This document shows, in pieces, positions 17,373-29,200 of a stretch of 64,000 nucleotides of DNA. This DNA comes from CAWBCI01 sp963787195 (GTDB lineage Bacteria > Bacteroidota > Bacteroidia > Bacteroidales > JAGOPY01), in NCBI GenBank assembly GCA_963787195.1, contig CAWBCI010000014.1, positions 39,071 through 103,070 on the forward strand. The letters are read 5' to 3'. Within the stretch, counting starts at the first letter, position 1; the number at the start of each line of letters is the position of its first letter. The notes below the pieces were generated by a model. It saw nothing but the letters and a program-made list of their open reading frames with translations, was not told the origin of the DNA and did not search any database. The position numbers and the translations under genes were made by a program.

Positions 17373-20300
17373 TGAAAAGGAGCCATAAACCAAAAAAGAC
17401 TATGAGGAAAACTAATTATTTATATATCATTGGCATAATCATTTTTGCGGCCCTTTCTTCCTGTAATCAGCGAGCGAGAGACCTGCATGACCAGGACCCA
17501 ACGGCTTTCAAAGTTCCAGTAACCAGATCATTTGAGCTTTCTGCCCCCCAATCCATCGAATGGGAAGTGGTTGATCCTGATAGTATTCCTGCTCCGAAAA
17601 CTTACCCCCTGGATATTGATAAATTACCTGTTCGAGCTTTTAGCATTAATGATTTCAAAGCTATCAAATCTCCCATCAAAGAATATCCATTGGAATATGA
17701 ACCTCAGAAGAATATTCCGCTGGAATTTGACACCCTTGCGCTTGAAAAGGAAACATCCATCCTTCCCACGCCACTGGTCACCAGAATGAACAAACCACGT
17801 ATCCTGAACGGGACATCTTCAGGTATGTTGCAGCTTTCATCAAGTGAGGGACTGCCCTCGAACGAAATCAGAAAAATGCTTCAGAACGAAGACGGGAGCT
17901 ATTGGATTGCCACATTTGAAGGTGGACTTTGTTTGTACAATGGGAAAGATTTATATACCTACGATTACAGTAACATCTGGGATATTGCTTTGGACCAGGG
18001 TGGTAAACTTTGGGTGGCCACGGGAAATAATGGAGTCTACGTACTGGATTTCAAAAAAAGAACTGAAACTCATTTTCTGGCAAAGAAAACCATCCTTACC
18101 CTCCTCTGTGATTATCAGGATAACATCTGGATGATAGAATGGCTAAAAGCCACGTGGGTGATGGATAGTGAAATGAAGCATTTGCGAAGAATCACCAATC
18201 CTGGTTTTGAAAGTGGGTTTCGATTAATCGAGGATCATGACCACAATATTTGGCTCAATCATCTTAGTCATGGCCAAGCCGTATTAAGCCTCATCGGGAA
18301 AGGCCGGGAAGACTACTCAGACATCTTGAATCGTGCCGTTAGTCATTTTTTTGAGGATTCAGATCACAGGATGTGGTTATCTGCCGGAAACGGAGCCATG
18401 GCCATTTCGTTAGAAAAAAACACAGTCACTACCATAAACGATAAAAATGGATTTTATGGGAATGCGCTTTTATATGAGGAAGATAATCAGGGAAGGTTAT
18501 GGATTATAAAAAATGATACCATAAAAGTGCTCAGTAAAGATCGCACACAGATGAAAACGATAGTCACAAATAGTCCCGTCGTTTTACCTCAAAAATTTAG
18601 CTGTGCAATGAAAGATGCAAAGGGGGTGATCTGGATAGCTACAATTACTAAAGGCATCCTGCTGCTGGACCCTGACGGACCTTTTCCCGAGCACCTTGAT
18701 GAGTCGAATGGTCTGACCAATAGTGAAATTTGGAGTTTCGAACAAGACCATCGGGGAGATATTTGGATGGGTTCACGAAACAATATAGATATTTTTAATT
18801 CTTCAACAGGAACCATTAAAACAATCGGTCAGTCCATAATATATGATAATTCAGCTAATAATAGAATTTCATTCATCAGGGAATTAGAAAAAGATAAAAT
18901 TTTCGTCGATGGCATAAAGGGTTTTTATTTGATAGACCGGTCTGAAAATATAATAACCCGGTATATAAATGATATAAACCTGGCAAACAGGGTACTTGAT
19001 GCCATAAAAGATAAAAAAGGGAATTACTGGTTGGCCACTTCAGGTGGATTAACGGTGTACAATCCGGCAATAAACAGTTTAAAAATGCTCCCGGGGTCAT
19101 CACCCCAGTTGAACAGCGGATTTGTTTTTTGTATTGAAGTTGATGGATCAGGACGTTACTGGGTAGGTACAGATCATGGACTGGCTATTCTGGATCCTGA
19201 TAAAAACACTATCCAACATTTACGGGAACAGGAAGGTTTATGCCATAACAATATCATGAAGATGATGATGAGTGAAGATGGCAAATTGTGGGTGGCAACA
19301 ACAGATGGTCTTTCGGTCATTGATCCTCTCAATCAAAGCATCACCAACCTGGGGGAAGCAGAAGGCCTCGTTCCGGATGAACTCTACGATTTACGTGAAA
19401 AGGAGGGAACTGTTTACATTGGCAGCGTAAATGGACTTATCCTGGTAAGCCCTCCATCCGATCAAAATACACCCTGGCATTTTTTCAGATATGCAGAAGC
19501 ACAGGGTTTTCCATCAAATGACTATAAACGAAATGCGGGTTTAGTCCTAAATAACGGTCAACTTTGGTTTGGCACATCGCCCAATAATAAATTGACCATT
19601 CTGACACAGGATCCTGTGACAGATACTACGCCATGTCCGGTTTATATTACCGGTTTGCATATCCTGGATGAGAACCCTTCCTTCGAAAGTAATGCGGCTT
19701 TTCTGTCCTATTTTGAAACGGAAGACACCCTCTTATCCAGCAATGGCAAACAAGTATTCACAAAGAATACGCTTCCACCAGATTCAGGCTATGTTTTTGA
19801 AAATAATATCCATTGGGATAGCCTATCCTTACCTTATAGGGTTCCTTTGGGGCTCAGGCTTCCCTATCATCAGAATTCTTTAAAGTTCAGCTATACCAAC
19901 CTGTGCGTCCTCAACAGGGATAAGATCGCCTACAGGTATATATTGGAAGGAGCAGATGAAACCTGGGTTTACAATAAGGATAATTCTTCATCAAAAACTT
20001 ATTTTAACCTATCGCCGGGGAAGTACAATTATAAAGTGGAGGCCAAAGGCGTTTCCGGCAAATGGGGTGACCCTGCTGAATTCAGCTTTACCATACTTCC
20101 ACCCTGGTGGCAAACCTGGTGGGCTTACAGTATTTATGGCTTACTATTTATTGGAGGCCTTTTAATTGCAGATCGTTTCCAAAAGCAAAGGCTTATCCGG
20201 ATTGAAAGGGGGAAAGCGCAAATCAGGGAACTAGCCCAGGCAAAGGAGATAGAGAAAGCTTACCACGAACTTAAAACTACCCAATCGCAACTTGTTCATG

Positions 20301-21091
20301 CAGAAAAGATGGCAAGCCTGGGTGAACTTACCGCGGGCATTGCCCATGAGATCCAGAACCCCCTGAACTTCGTCAATAACTTCTCAGAAGTAAACCTGGA
20401 ATTGATCGGGGAGGCAGATGAAGAATACCAAAAGGGGAATCATAGGGAAGTAAAAACCATCCTGAACGATATCAAAGGAAATGAACAAAAAATAAGTGAG
20501 CACGGCAAACGCGCCGATGCCATTGTAAAAGGGATGTTGCAGCACAGCCGAAGCAGTTCAAGCGGCCAAAAAGAATCGACAGATATCAATGCCCTGGCCG
20601 ATGAATACTTGCGCCTGAGCTATCACGGATTGCGGGCAAAAGACAAATCTTTCAATGCGGATTTTAAACTGGAAGCCGATCCCGATCTTCCGAAAGTAGA
20701 TGTAGTTCCACAGGATATTGGACGGGTATTACTGAACCTGATCAACAATGCTTTTTATGCCGTTTCGGAGAAACAGAAATTAGCGAACACAGACCCCTCG
20801 GGTTTTGAAAACCCGAGGGGTCTAAATGATTACAAACCAGTAGTCACGATCACTACCAAAAAGCTGAATAATAAAATTGAGATCCGGGTGAAAGATAATG
20901 GAAATGGAATTCCTGATTCAGTCAAAGACAAAATCTTCCAACCCTTCTTTACAACCAAGCCAACTGGTGAGGGAACAGGATTAGGATTGAGTTTAAGTTA
21001 TGATATTATCAAGGCGCATGGCGGAGAATTGAGTGTGGAAACGAAAGTAGGTGAAGGTACAGAGTTTATTATTCGATTGCCAAATAATTGA
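17372..21091 (+). CDS. sensor histidine kinase 4: lipobox-type Reg_prop sensor
   Basis: This is a 1239-residue kinase. The ATG at 17372 overlaps the previous stop (TAATG). An alternative start is the ATG at 17402, which gives a shorter n-region before the hydrophobic stretch and lipobox (FAALSSC). Reg_prop blades occupy about 145-780, with motifs such as LQLSSSEGLPSNEIRKM and GKLWVATTDGLSVI. A Y_Y_Y domain, a membrane helix (about 913-938, starting at WWQTWWAYSIYG) and a coiled coil follow. His992 sits in AGIAHEIQNP, with an N box, G1 DNGNGIP and G2 GEGTGLGLS. The spacer after the H box (GEADEEYQKGNHREV) is nearly shared with kinase 6. Confidence 0.92.
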   Translation: MKRSHKPKKTMRKTNYLYIIGIIIFAALSSCNQRARDLHDQDPTAFKVPVTRSFELSAPQSIEWEVVDPDSIPAPKTYPLDIDKLPVRAFSINDFKAIKSPIKEYPLEYEPQKNIPLEFDTLALEKETSILPTPLVTRMNKPRILNGTSSGMLQLSSSEGLPSNEIRKMLQNEDGSYWIATFEGGLCLYNGKDLYTYDYSNIWDIALDQGGKLWVATGNNGVYVLDFKKRTETHFLAKKTILTLLCDYQDNIWMIEWLKATWVMDSEMKHLRRITNPGFESGFRLIEDHDHNIWLNHLSHGQAVLSLIGKGREDYSDILNRAVSHFFEDSDHRMWLSAGNGAMAISLEKNTVTTINDKNGFYGNALLYEEDNQGRLWIIKNDTIKVLSKDRTQMKTIVTNSPVVLPQKFSCAMKDAKGVIWIATITKGILLLDPDGPFPEHLDESNGLTNSEIWSFEQDHRGDIWMGSRNNIDIFNSSTGTIKTIGQSIIYDNSANNRISFIRELEKDKIFVDGIKGFYLIDRSENIITRYINDINLANRVLDAIKDKKGNYWLATSGGLTVYNPAINSLKMLPGSSPQLNSGFVFCIEVDGSGRYWVGTDHGLAILDPDKNTIQHLREQEGLCHNNIMKMMMSEDGKLWVATTDGLSVIDPLNQSITNLGEAEGLVPDELYDLREKEGTVYIGSVNGLILVSPPSDQNTPWHFFRYAEAQGFPSNDYKRNAGLVLNNGQLWFGTSPNNKLTILTQDPVTDTTPCPVYITGLHILDENPSFESNAAFLSYFETEDTLLSSNGKQVFTKNTLPPDSGYVFENNIHWDSLSLPYRVPLGLRLPYHQNSLKFSYTNLCVLNRDKIAYRYILEGADETWVYNKDNSSSKTYFNLSPGKYNYKVEAKGVSGKWGDPAEFSFTILPPWWQTWWAYSIYGLLFIGGLLIADRFQKQRLIRIERGKAQIRELAQAKEIEKAYHELKTTQSQLVHAEKMASLGELTAGIAHEIQNPLNFVNNFSEVNLELIGEADEEYQKGNHREVKTILNDIKGNEQKISEHGKRADAIVKGMLQHSRSSSSGQKESTDINALADEYLRLSYHGLRAKDKSFNADFKLEADPDLPKVDVVPQDIGRVLLNLINNAFYAVSEKQKLANTDPSGFENPRGLNDYKPVVTITTKKLNNKIEIRVKDNGNGIPDSVKDKIFQPFFTTKPTGEGTGLGLSLSYDIIKAHGGELSVETKVGEGTEFIIRLPNN
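20791..20823. repeat. in-frame 33-nt palindrome, copy 4 (perfect)
   Basis: It is identical to copy 3 over the 33 bases, with near-identical flanks. It encodes TDPSGFENPRGL in kinase 4. Confidence 0.95.
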
Positions 21092-21099
21092 TTCAGCAC

Positions 21100-24000
21100 A
21101 TGGATTCAAAAAAGGAAAAACAGTTAAAGAAAGCATATGATGCATACATCGACCTGATGTTGTATGATTTTCCGGTCGAAAGGATTTATGAACTTGTGGC
21201 CGGGGATGTGACTGGCTATGGGACCACTGTGGATGAAAAAGTCCTGGATATAAAACGCCTGGTAAAAATTGTGCTTGATCAGCGTGAGCAGGGTGCCGGT
21301 ATTGAAATGCATATAAACATGATACCTGTACATCACAGGATAAGTCCGGATGAGGACATTGCCCTGTACATGGATGAATTTGAGGTCACTATGGTCATTG
21401 ATGGCAACAGTAACCTGATTCCATTGAGGCTGACATCTGTTTTTGAGTACAGTGAAAATGCCTGGAAACTGGTTCATTTGCATGGATCAAAGGCCGTCGA
21501 AACAGAAGGCGACACCTGGCATTTGAATGAATGGAAAAAAAAGAACGCGGAACTGCAGAAACTGGTGGATGAAAAAACAGAAGATCTTTCAAAAAAGAAC
21601 AGGGAGCTGGAGATCGAAGCCGCGCTTGAGCGGGTTCGGGCCCGTACCATGGCCATGCACAACAGTGAAGAACTGGCTGAAACGGCAGCGATCCTATTTC
21701 AGCAAATGACAGAGCTTGGCGTTACACCTGAGCGGATAAACATCTGCCTGATTAAAGAAGCAGACAATATTCTGGAAGTCTGGGCTACTGATCAGCAAGG
21801 TACCAAGATCAATCATCACTTTAATGCGAGTCTTGATGAGCCGACAACGGGAAAACGAGTTTATAATGCGTGGAAAGAAAAAAAGAAATCGATTGTCATT
21901 GACCTGAGCGGAAAGGAATTAGATGATTGGATCCGGTATGTGCGGGAAGTAATGGGTATGACAATTAAAGCTGATTTAGTTAGGGAACATCGGATACACA
22001 GCGTTGCTTTCTTTTCGCAGGGTATGATATTGACAACCACACCTGAACCATTACCGGAAGAATCAATAAAATTACTGGATCGTTTTGCAGATGTATTCAA
22101 TTTAACTTATCGCCGTTTTCTTGATCTTCAAAAAGCCGAAGCCCAGGCCAGGGAAGCTCAGATTGAAGCCAGCCTTGAACGGATCCGTTCCCATGCACTT
22201 GGTATGCAAAAAAGTGAAGAAGTCGGAAAAGTGACCGATGTCTTTTTTGCGGAATTAACCAGGCTCACGGTTAAGATCATCGGCTGTTCCATAGTCGTTA
22301 TAGATGAAATTAAAGACAGTATGGAGATCTGGCGGGCAAGAAGCAATGTTGCGGTCAAGCCCTTTTCCAGGTCATCGCTCCGGGATGCATTGAAGATCCT
22401 GGAAAAGAGGACCCCTGAATGGTACGAGGAATATGTAAAAGGCCTGAAGATCAAAAAGGGTGTTTCATGCGAAAAACTGACAGGCGAAAAACGAATCCGG
22501 TTTTTAACTGCCATTGCAGAACAAAATCATTTCTCACATAAAGAAAGAGCCAGATATCTTAAAATGATGCCTGAAAAAACATATTCGCAATTTCTTTATT
22601 TTAAACTGGGTTACCTGGCTTTGATTTCGGAGGAAAAACTTCCGGAGGAAAACCTGAACATTGCCAGGCGCTTTGCCGATGTATTTGATTTCGCTTACAC
22701 CCGCTTCCTGGATATAAAAAAGGCGGAAGAACAGGCCGGGGAAGCCATCAAGCAAACTGCCCTCGACCGGATCAGGGGACAGATAGCAAGCATGCGTAAA
22801 GCCGAGGACCTGCAGCAATTGACACCACTCATCTGGCGCGAACTCAAAACTCTTGAGGTCCCTTTTTTCCGTTGCGGCATCTTTATCATTAATGAACAGA
22901 AAAAGAATGTGGATGTATACCTCACAACGCCGGAAGGAAATTCCCTGGCCGCCCTGCACCTCGCTTTCAATTCTAATAATCTGACCAGGAATACGGTAGC
23001 AAGCTGGAAGAAAAAAGAGGTTTACCAGGAACACTGGAACAGGGAAGAGTTCATTGAATGGATGCACGAGATGATGAAACTCAGGCAGGTCAAAGCCGAA
23101 GAGGAATACCAGGGTGCTGCTGCACCTCCTGATTCGCTGCACCTGCATTTTATACCTTTTGCCCAGGGGATGCTCTATATTGGAAATACAGAACAACTCA
23201 GTGATGAAAAGATAGAACTGGTGAAATCGCTGGCTGAGGCATTTTCATTTGCCTATGCCCGTTACCAGGATTTCGTGGTACTGGAAAAAGCCAAAGAGCG
23301 GGTTGAAAAAACATTAAGCGATTTGAAAGCAACGCAAACGCAACTGGTTCATGCTGAAAAGATGGCTTCCCTTGGCGAACTCACAGCCGGCATAGCCCAT
23401 GAAATTCAGAACCCGCTCAACTTCGTGAATAATTTTGCAGAAGTAAGCGCCGATCTGATCAAAGAACTTAATGAAGGGCTTCAAAAAGGTGAAAGCGACG
23501 ATGTGAAGTCCATTGCTGCTGACCTTTTGCTAAACCTTGAAAAGATTAACGACCATGGCAAAAGGGCCAGCAATATTGTAAAAAGTATGCTTGAACACTC
23601 GAGGGCAGGAACGGGTGAAAAACAGCTTACTGATTTGAATGCCCTTACTGACGAGTATCTGCATCTTGCTTACCATGGATTGCGGGCTAAGGATAAATCA
23701 TTCAATGCCGATTTCAAACTGGAAGCAGATGAGAATCTGCCAAAAGTCAATGTAGTTCCTCAGGATATCGGCAGGGTGCTGCTCAACCTGATCAATAATG
23801 CCTTTTACTCTGTTTCGGAAAAGCAGAAATCAGCGAACACAGACCCCTCGGGTTTTGAAAACCCGAGGGGTCTAAATGATTACAATCCAGTAGTCACCAT
23901 CACTACCAAAAAGCTGGATAATAAAATCGAGATCCGGGTGAAAGATAATGGAAATGGAATTCCTGATTCAGTCAAAGACAAAATCTTCCAACCCTTCTTC

Positions 24001-24144
24001 ACAACCAAGCCAACAGGCCAGGGGACCGGATTGGGATTGAGTTTGAGCTATGATATTATCAAGGCGCATGGAGGCGAATTGAGTGTTGAAACAAAAGCAG
24101 GCGAAGGGACTGAATTTATCATTCAATTGCCGATTAAAGCTTAA
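21100..24144 (+). CDS. sensor histidine kinase 5: NTF2/SnoaL-like plus three GAF-like domains
   Basis: This is a soluble, 1014-residue kinase with no signal or membrane helix, so it is probably a cytoplasmic sensor. The ATG at 21100 fits better than an upstream TTG at 21088. Residues 1-140 resemble a SnoaL/NTF2-like fold (RISPDEDIALYMDEFEVTMV, YSENAWKLVHLHGS). A coiled coil precedes three repeats, each opening with an (A/S)LxRxRxxxxxMxxxE(D/E) linker helix (ALERVRARTMAMHNSEE, SLERIRSHALGMQKSEE, ALDRIRGQIASMRKAED) and a GAF-like domain. The transmitter has His767 in AGIAHEIQNP, G1 DNGNGIP and G2 GQGTGLGLS. The third GAF-like unit recurs in kinase 7. Confidence 0.9.
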   Translation: MDSKKEKQLKKAYDAYIDLMLYDFPVERIYELVAGDVTGYGTTVDEKVLDIKRLVKIVLDQREQGAGIEMHINMIPVHHRISPDEDIALYMDEFEVTMVIDGNSNLIPLRLTSVFEYSENAWKLVHLHGSKAVETEGDTWHLNEWKKKNAELQKLVDEKTEDLSKKNRELEIEAALERVRARTMAMHNSEELAETAAILFQQMTELGVTPERINICLIKEADNILEVWATDQQGTKINHHFNASLDEPTTGKRVYNAWKEKKKSIVIDLSGKELDDWIRYVREVMGMTIKADLVREHRIHSVAFFSQGMILTTTPEPLPEESIKLLDRFADVFNLTYRRFLDLQKAEAQAREAQIEASLERIRSHALGMQKSEEVGKVTDVFFAELTRLTVKIIGCSIVVIDEIKDSMEIWRARSNVAVKPFSRSSLRDALKILEKRTPEWYEEYVKGLKIKKGVSCEKLTGEKRIRFLTAIAEQNHFSHKERARYLKMMPEKTYSQFLYFKLGYLALISEEKLPEENLNIARRFADVFDFAYTRFLDIKKAEEQAGEAIKQTALDRIRGQIASMRKAEDLQQLTPLIWRELKTLEVPFFRCGIFIINEQKKNVDVYLTTPEGNSLAALHLAFNSNNLTRNTVASWKKKEVYQEHWNREEFIEWMHEMMKLRQVKAEEEYQGAAAPPDSLHLHFIPFAQGMLYIGNTEQLSDEKIELVKSLAEAFSFAYARYQDFVVLEKAKERVEKTLSDLKATQTQLVHAEKMASLGELTAGIAHEIQNPLNFVNNFAEVSADLIKELNEGLQKGESDDVKSIAADLLLNLEKINDHGKRASNIVKSMLEHSRAGTGEKQLTDLNALTDEYLHLAYHGLRAKDKSFNADFKLEADENLPKVNVVPQDIGRVLLNLINNAFYSVSEKQKSANTDPSGFENPRGLNDYNPVVTITTKKLDNKIEIRVKDNGNGIPDSVKDKIFQPFFTTKPTGQGTGLGLSLSYDIIKAHGGELSVETKAGEGTEFIIQLPIKA
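23841..23873. repeat. in-frame 33-nt palindrome, copy 5 (perfect)
   Basis: This is a perfect 16+1+16 palindrome encoding TDPSGFENPRGL in kinase 5. Confidence 0.95.
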
Positions 24145-24147
24145 AGC

Positions 24148-26173
24148 ATGAAAACATATCTTCTGCATTTAATATTTATGGCGATCAGCCTTGCTGCATT
24201 CGGGGAGAAAACTCCGGAAAATAATTCAGACCTGCGCGATAGTCTGCAAATGGAATTGCGCGCAGCCCTTGCTGATTCATCCAGGGTGCAGGCTTTGATA
24301 CATTTAGCTGAAAGCTTTGAGTACAGCAATTCCGATTCTACATATTATTATGCTGAAAAGGCATTCCGTTTAGCAAAAAAAGACGATAACATTCCCGCAC
24401 AAATGGGCGCAATGAGTTTTATGGCCTATGCCCTGCTCAGGTCAGGCAAGCTTCCGCAGGCCATGGAAATTGGTTTAGAAGCCATCAGACTGGGAAAAGA
24501 CCTGCCCGTTCAGATTGCCGGTGGAATCGGCCCTGTATATTCTGTCCTCGGCGAGTTATACATTGAAATTGGAGATTACGAGAAAGCTAAAATGTATTTC
24601 CAACAAATGACTGAATTGGGGGGCAATGACATTGTGGGGGTGGCTTATGGGCAGTTTTATCTGGCAATGATCTTTGATAAGCTGAATCAAACCGATTCGG
24701 CAGATTTTTATCTGGACGAGTCCTACCGCTCTTTCGGAACTTTAAATTACTCCTTTTATCCGGATGTTTATAACGTTTATCCTCCCTGGTACAATTTGAG
24801 GGCAAAAATGTATTTAAAACGCAATCAGCCTGACCTTGCTTTGAAAGATCTGTTTACTTCGCTGGAAATGACCGTAAGAAACGGGGATATTTTTCATATT
24901 ACCAACACCTGCATCGACATTTCCAATTACTATGAGCGCTATAAGCAGCCCGATTCGGCGATTTACTATGCGGAAATGGCCCTAAAGCAGGCTACAAAAA
25001 TTAACTATACCAAGGGCAGTTTAATGGCCGATGAAATCCTGGCCAGACTTTTTGAATCCGGGGATCCTGCCAAAGCGCTGAAATATTATAAGCAAGCCGG
25101 CAAAAGCCGTAACAACCTCTATGGTGCCGGCAACATTCAGATCATGCGCGATATGATAGCAAAGGAAGAAAAACGGCAAGCTGAAATTGAAGCCACAAAA
25201 ACCGCCTATCAGAATCGCATGAAGATGAATGCCATTTTAGGTATCGCTTTTACCTTGTTAATAACAGCCATCCTCTTATACATAATTATCAGGCGAAAGC
25301 AGAAAGCAAAACAAAGAATTGAATCGGCCTATGATCAGTTAAAAACTACCCAGGCCCAATTGATTCATGCGGAGAAAATGGCGAGCCTCGGAGAACTCAC
25401 CGCCGGTATCGCCCATGAAATTCAGAACCCGCTCAACTTCGTCAATAATTTTTCGGAAGTAAATCTGGAATTGATCGGGGAGGCAGATCAGGAATACGAA
25501 AAAGGGAATCATTCGGAAGTAAAGATCATCCTAAACGACATCAGGGGCAATGAACAGAAAATAAATGAGCATGGCAAACGGGCAGATGGTATTGTTAAAG
25601 GAATGTTACAACATTCGCGAACTTCAACCGGACAAAAAGAATTAACAGACATTAATGCTTTGGCTGATGAATACCTCCGGCTTGCTTATCACGGTTTAAG
25701 GGCAAAGGATAAATTCTTTCAATGCTGACTTTAATATTGGAAGCAGATGAAAGTCTGCCCAAAATAAATGTTATGGTTCCACAGGATATTGGGACGAGTG
25801 CTTGTTGAACCTGATCAATAATGCATTTTATGCCGTTTCGGAGAAGCAGAAATTAGCGAACACAGACCCCTCGGGTTTTGAAAACCCGAGGGGTCTAAAT
25901 GATTACCATCCAAATGTTACCATCACTACCAAAAGACTGGATGGAAAGATTGAGATCCGGGTGAAAGACAATGGCGGTGGCATCCCTGAAAAAGTAAAGG
26001 ATAAGATTTTTCAACCTTTCTTCACTACCAAGCCAAGCGGGCAGGGAACCGGTCTGGGACTGAGTATGAGTTACGATATCATAACTAAGGGGCATGGAGG
26101 TGAGATTACTGTAACATCGAAAGAAGGTGAAGGAACTGAATTTATAATCCAAATACCAATAAAAACTCAGTAA
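24148..26173 (+). pseudogene. sensor histidine kinase 6: TPR sensor, frameshifted
   Basis: The frame from 24148 encodes a signal peptide, TPR array (about 20-340), membrane helix (about 364-385) and H box with His423, then stops at 25728. The ATPase half resumes in another frame from about 25800 to 26173 with N box, G1 DNGGGIP and G2 GQGTGLGLS. Comparison with paralogues places four +1 insertions: near 25713 (T), 25734 (T), 25785 (G) and 25799 (C). There is also an in-frame 3-base insertion near 25773. All other residues fit the family consensus. This is either a very recently broken gene or uncorrected sequencing error. Confidence 0.8.
25864..25896. repeat. in-frame 33-nt palindrome, copy 6 (perfect)
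   Basis: This is a perfect copy. It lies just downstream of the frameshift cluster in kinase 6 and encodes TDPSGFENPRGL. Confidence 0.95.
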
Positions 26174-26255
26174 TGAAAAATGAGTTACAATACTGTTCGT
26201 TCTTTTGCAATCCAGAATATTGGAGCTGCTCAATCCTGCAAATTGGAATAACAGA

Positions 26256-29200
26256 ATGATTATGAGCATAAATATTAAACAGTTTTCTTTTAGAAACTAT
26301 TATTGCCTTATGATATTAGTTCTGGCAATGAGCTCCGGTCTTTTTGCTCAGGATATCCAGTTTGATCACCTTAATAAGTCAGACGGATTTCCATCAGACT
26401 GGATCTATAGCATCGTACAAGATCAACAGGGTTTTCTCTGGGTGGGAGGTCTATGTGGACTTAGCCGTTATGATGGATACAATATCAAGACGTACAGGCA
26501 TGACCCGCTTGACAGCACATCCCTCTCAAACAACTTTGTCAATGCCCTGTACGTAGATCGCGGCGGAAGGCTTTGGGCGGGTACCTGGGGCGGCGGTCTT
26601 AACCTGTTCGATTCAGGAAAAGAGAAATTTACTCACTTTGAACATGAGCCTGGTAATTTAACTTCGTTGAGCTCGGATTCAGTGAATGTGATCCTTCAGA
26701 CCACAAATGGAACTTTCTGGGTCGGCACGCAAAACGGTCTCAATCGTTTTGATAGCGATAAAGGAAGGTTTATTCGCTACACCCATGAAACAAATAAGGA
26801 ACAAAGTCTTACCAGCAATGTTATAAACGCCTTATACGAGGACCAGGATGGCAATTTGTGGGTTGGGACGGGCGATGCCACAGATCCGGCGGGAAGAACG
26901 GGAGGATTAAACCGCTACGATTCAACCGCAGATAATTTTACACATATTCTGCCAACCACAGAGAAATCCTTACGCGATAATCGGGTCACAGCCGTTGCCG
27001 GAGCGCCCAATGGCGCTATTTATATCGGCACCTGCCAGTCAGGGCTCTATCGTTATGACCCGATGGGAACTAAGCTTGAAGCGCTGGGCGATGATCCGAA
27101 TGATTTGAAGCATCTGCATGCCCCCCAGGGTATAAAAACAAGTAACTTCTCCGCTAAAGTGGATGTTATTCATAGGGACAAGACCGGCATGCTCTGGGTA
27201 GCAACGCATTCCGGCGGAATCAATCGCTACGATCCCGCCACGCACACGCTGACACCCTACAGGCAGGCAGGCGATCCGAAAAGTTTGTCAAGTAATTTAG
27301 TACTATCCTTCTATGAAGACCATCAGGGTATTCTTTGGGTTGGGACCGAAGGTGCCGGCCTCAACAAGATCGTGCCTTCCTTCAGCCGGTTTCGCTTATA
27401 TGGAGCAAAAGAAATTAGTGCAAATAATGGCGTAAGATCACTTTGTCAGGAAAGCAAAGATACTCTTTGGATTGGAACCTTTTCAGGCCAGCTATTTCGA
27501 ATGGACCCGTCCACAGGAAACATTGAAAAATTCTCAGACACAAAACCTGCTCCGGACGGATTGTGGGGTAATCCTGTAGAAAGTGTATTTAAAGACCGGG
27601 AAGGAATGCTATGGGTAGGACAGCAAAGGGGCCTTTTTCGCATTAACCCGGTTCGAAAGAGCCATAGAAAATTTAGAGCTGATGCTGCAAACCCCGACAG
27701 TTTAAGTAATTCCAATGTAATGTTTATCAAGCAAACGGATGACCAACATTTGTGGTTCGGGACCTGGGGCGGCGGACTGAACCAATACGATTTTAAAACC
27801 AAACGCTTTCGGCGTTTTCAACATGATCCGTATGATCCAAAGAGTTTAAGTGATAATAAGTTACAGCAAATGTACACAGACCATCAGGGTGTTCTGTGGT
27901 TTTGTACTCAGAATGGCGGTTTAGACCGATTTGACAAAAAAACAGAAACCTTTTCTACTTATCTCGATGGAGAAGGCATTTTCCAGATTTATGAAGACAG
28001 TTTAAATCGATTTTGGGTAACAACTTTGACTGACGGACTGTTCCTGCTGGATAGAAACACAGGAAAAACCATTCATCATTATACCACGGAGGACGGTTTG
28101 CCGAATAATGTCGTACCAGGCATCATGCAAGATAAACAAGGACTACTTTGGCTTGCAACATCAGGTGGCGTTGCCCGGTTCGATCCTGAAACAAAGTCCT
28201 TTATTACCTATGATGAGGCAGACGGTATGAATAACTATCCGGTTATACAGCAATCGGTTATCAAAGGCATGGACGGCAGGATGTTCATCGGAGGCCCGAA
28301 AGGAGTCACTGCTATTAACCCGCAGGATTTTAAGCCGAATCCAAATCCTCCGGTCACGGCAATTACAGGACTGCATGTTTTTGAAGATGCTTTTCCATTA
28401 CCGCTTAACCGGCAAGAACAGATAACGTTGAAATACAACCAAAACGAACTTACCTTCGAATATGCAGGCTTGCATTTTGCCAATCCCTCGCGAAATCGTT
28501 ATGCCTATCGCCTGGAAGGCTATGACAGGGAATGGATTAATGCAGGTACTGCACGCAGAGCCAAATACACAAACCTGAGCCCGGGTATTTACACTTTCAG
28601 GGTGAAATCGTCGAACAGCGATGGCGTCTGGGATGAAAAAGGCACATCTCTGAAAATAAAAATTTTGCCGCCATGGTGGCGAACAACAGCGGCTTATATA
28701 ATTTATGTCATTACTAGGGATAGCTTTTATAGCACTCCTCAACAGATTTCTGCGCCGAAGATTGGTGGCGAAAGAGCGGGAGCGAACTCGGGAACTGGAG
28801 TTGGAACAGGCACGTGATGCATTGCAGCAGGCCTCCCTTGACCGCGTCCGTGCCGGGATTGCCTCCATGCGAACCGCCAAAGACCTTGAGCGCATCACCC
28901 CGCTAATCTGGCGCGAACTGCAGGCGCTCGAAGTTCCATTTATCCGCTGCGGCGTTTTTATTATTGATGAAGATAAAGCAGTGACTCATGTTTATTTAAC
29001 TACACCGGAGGGAAAATCGCTGGGCGTACTCAATTTATCTTTCAATGCAAATGAACTGACAATTAATACGGTCGAGTACTGGAAAAAGAAACAAGTTTAT
29101 AAAGAACACTGGAATAAAGAAGAGTTTATCAACTGGACAAAGTCCATGATGGAACTAGGGCAAGTTCAAAATGCGGAAACATACCAGGGATCCTCCGCTG

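Noticed and set aside
22534..23196. 220-codon minus-strand open frame
   Set aside because: It is antisense to kinase 5, whose GAF-like repeats are clearly the coding sequence; its composition is shadow-like.
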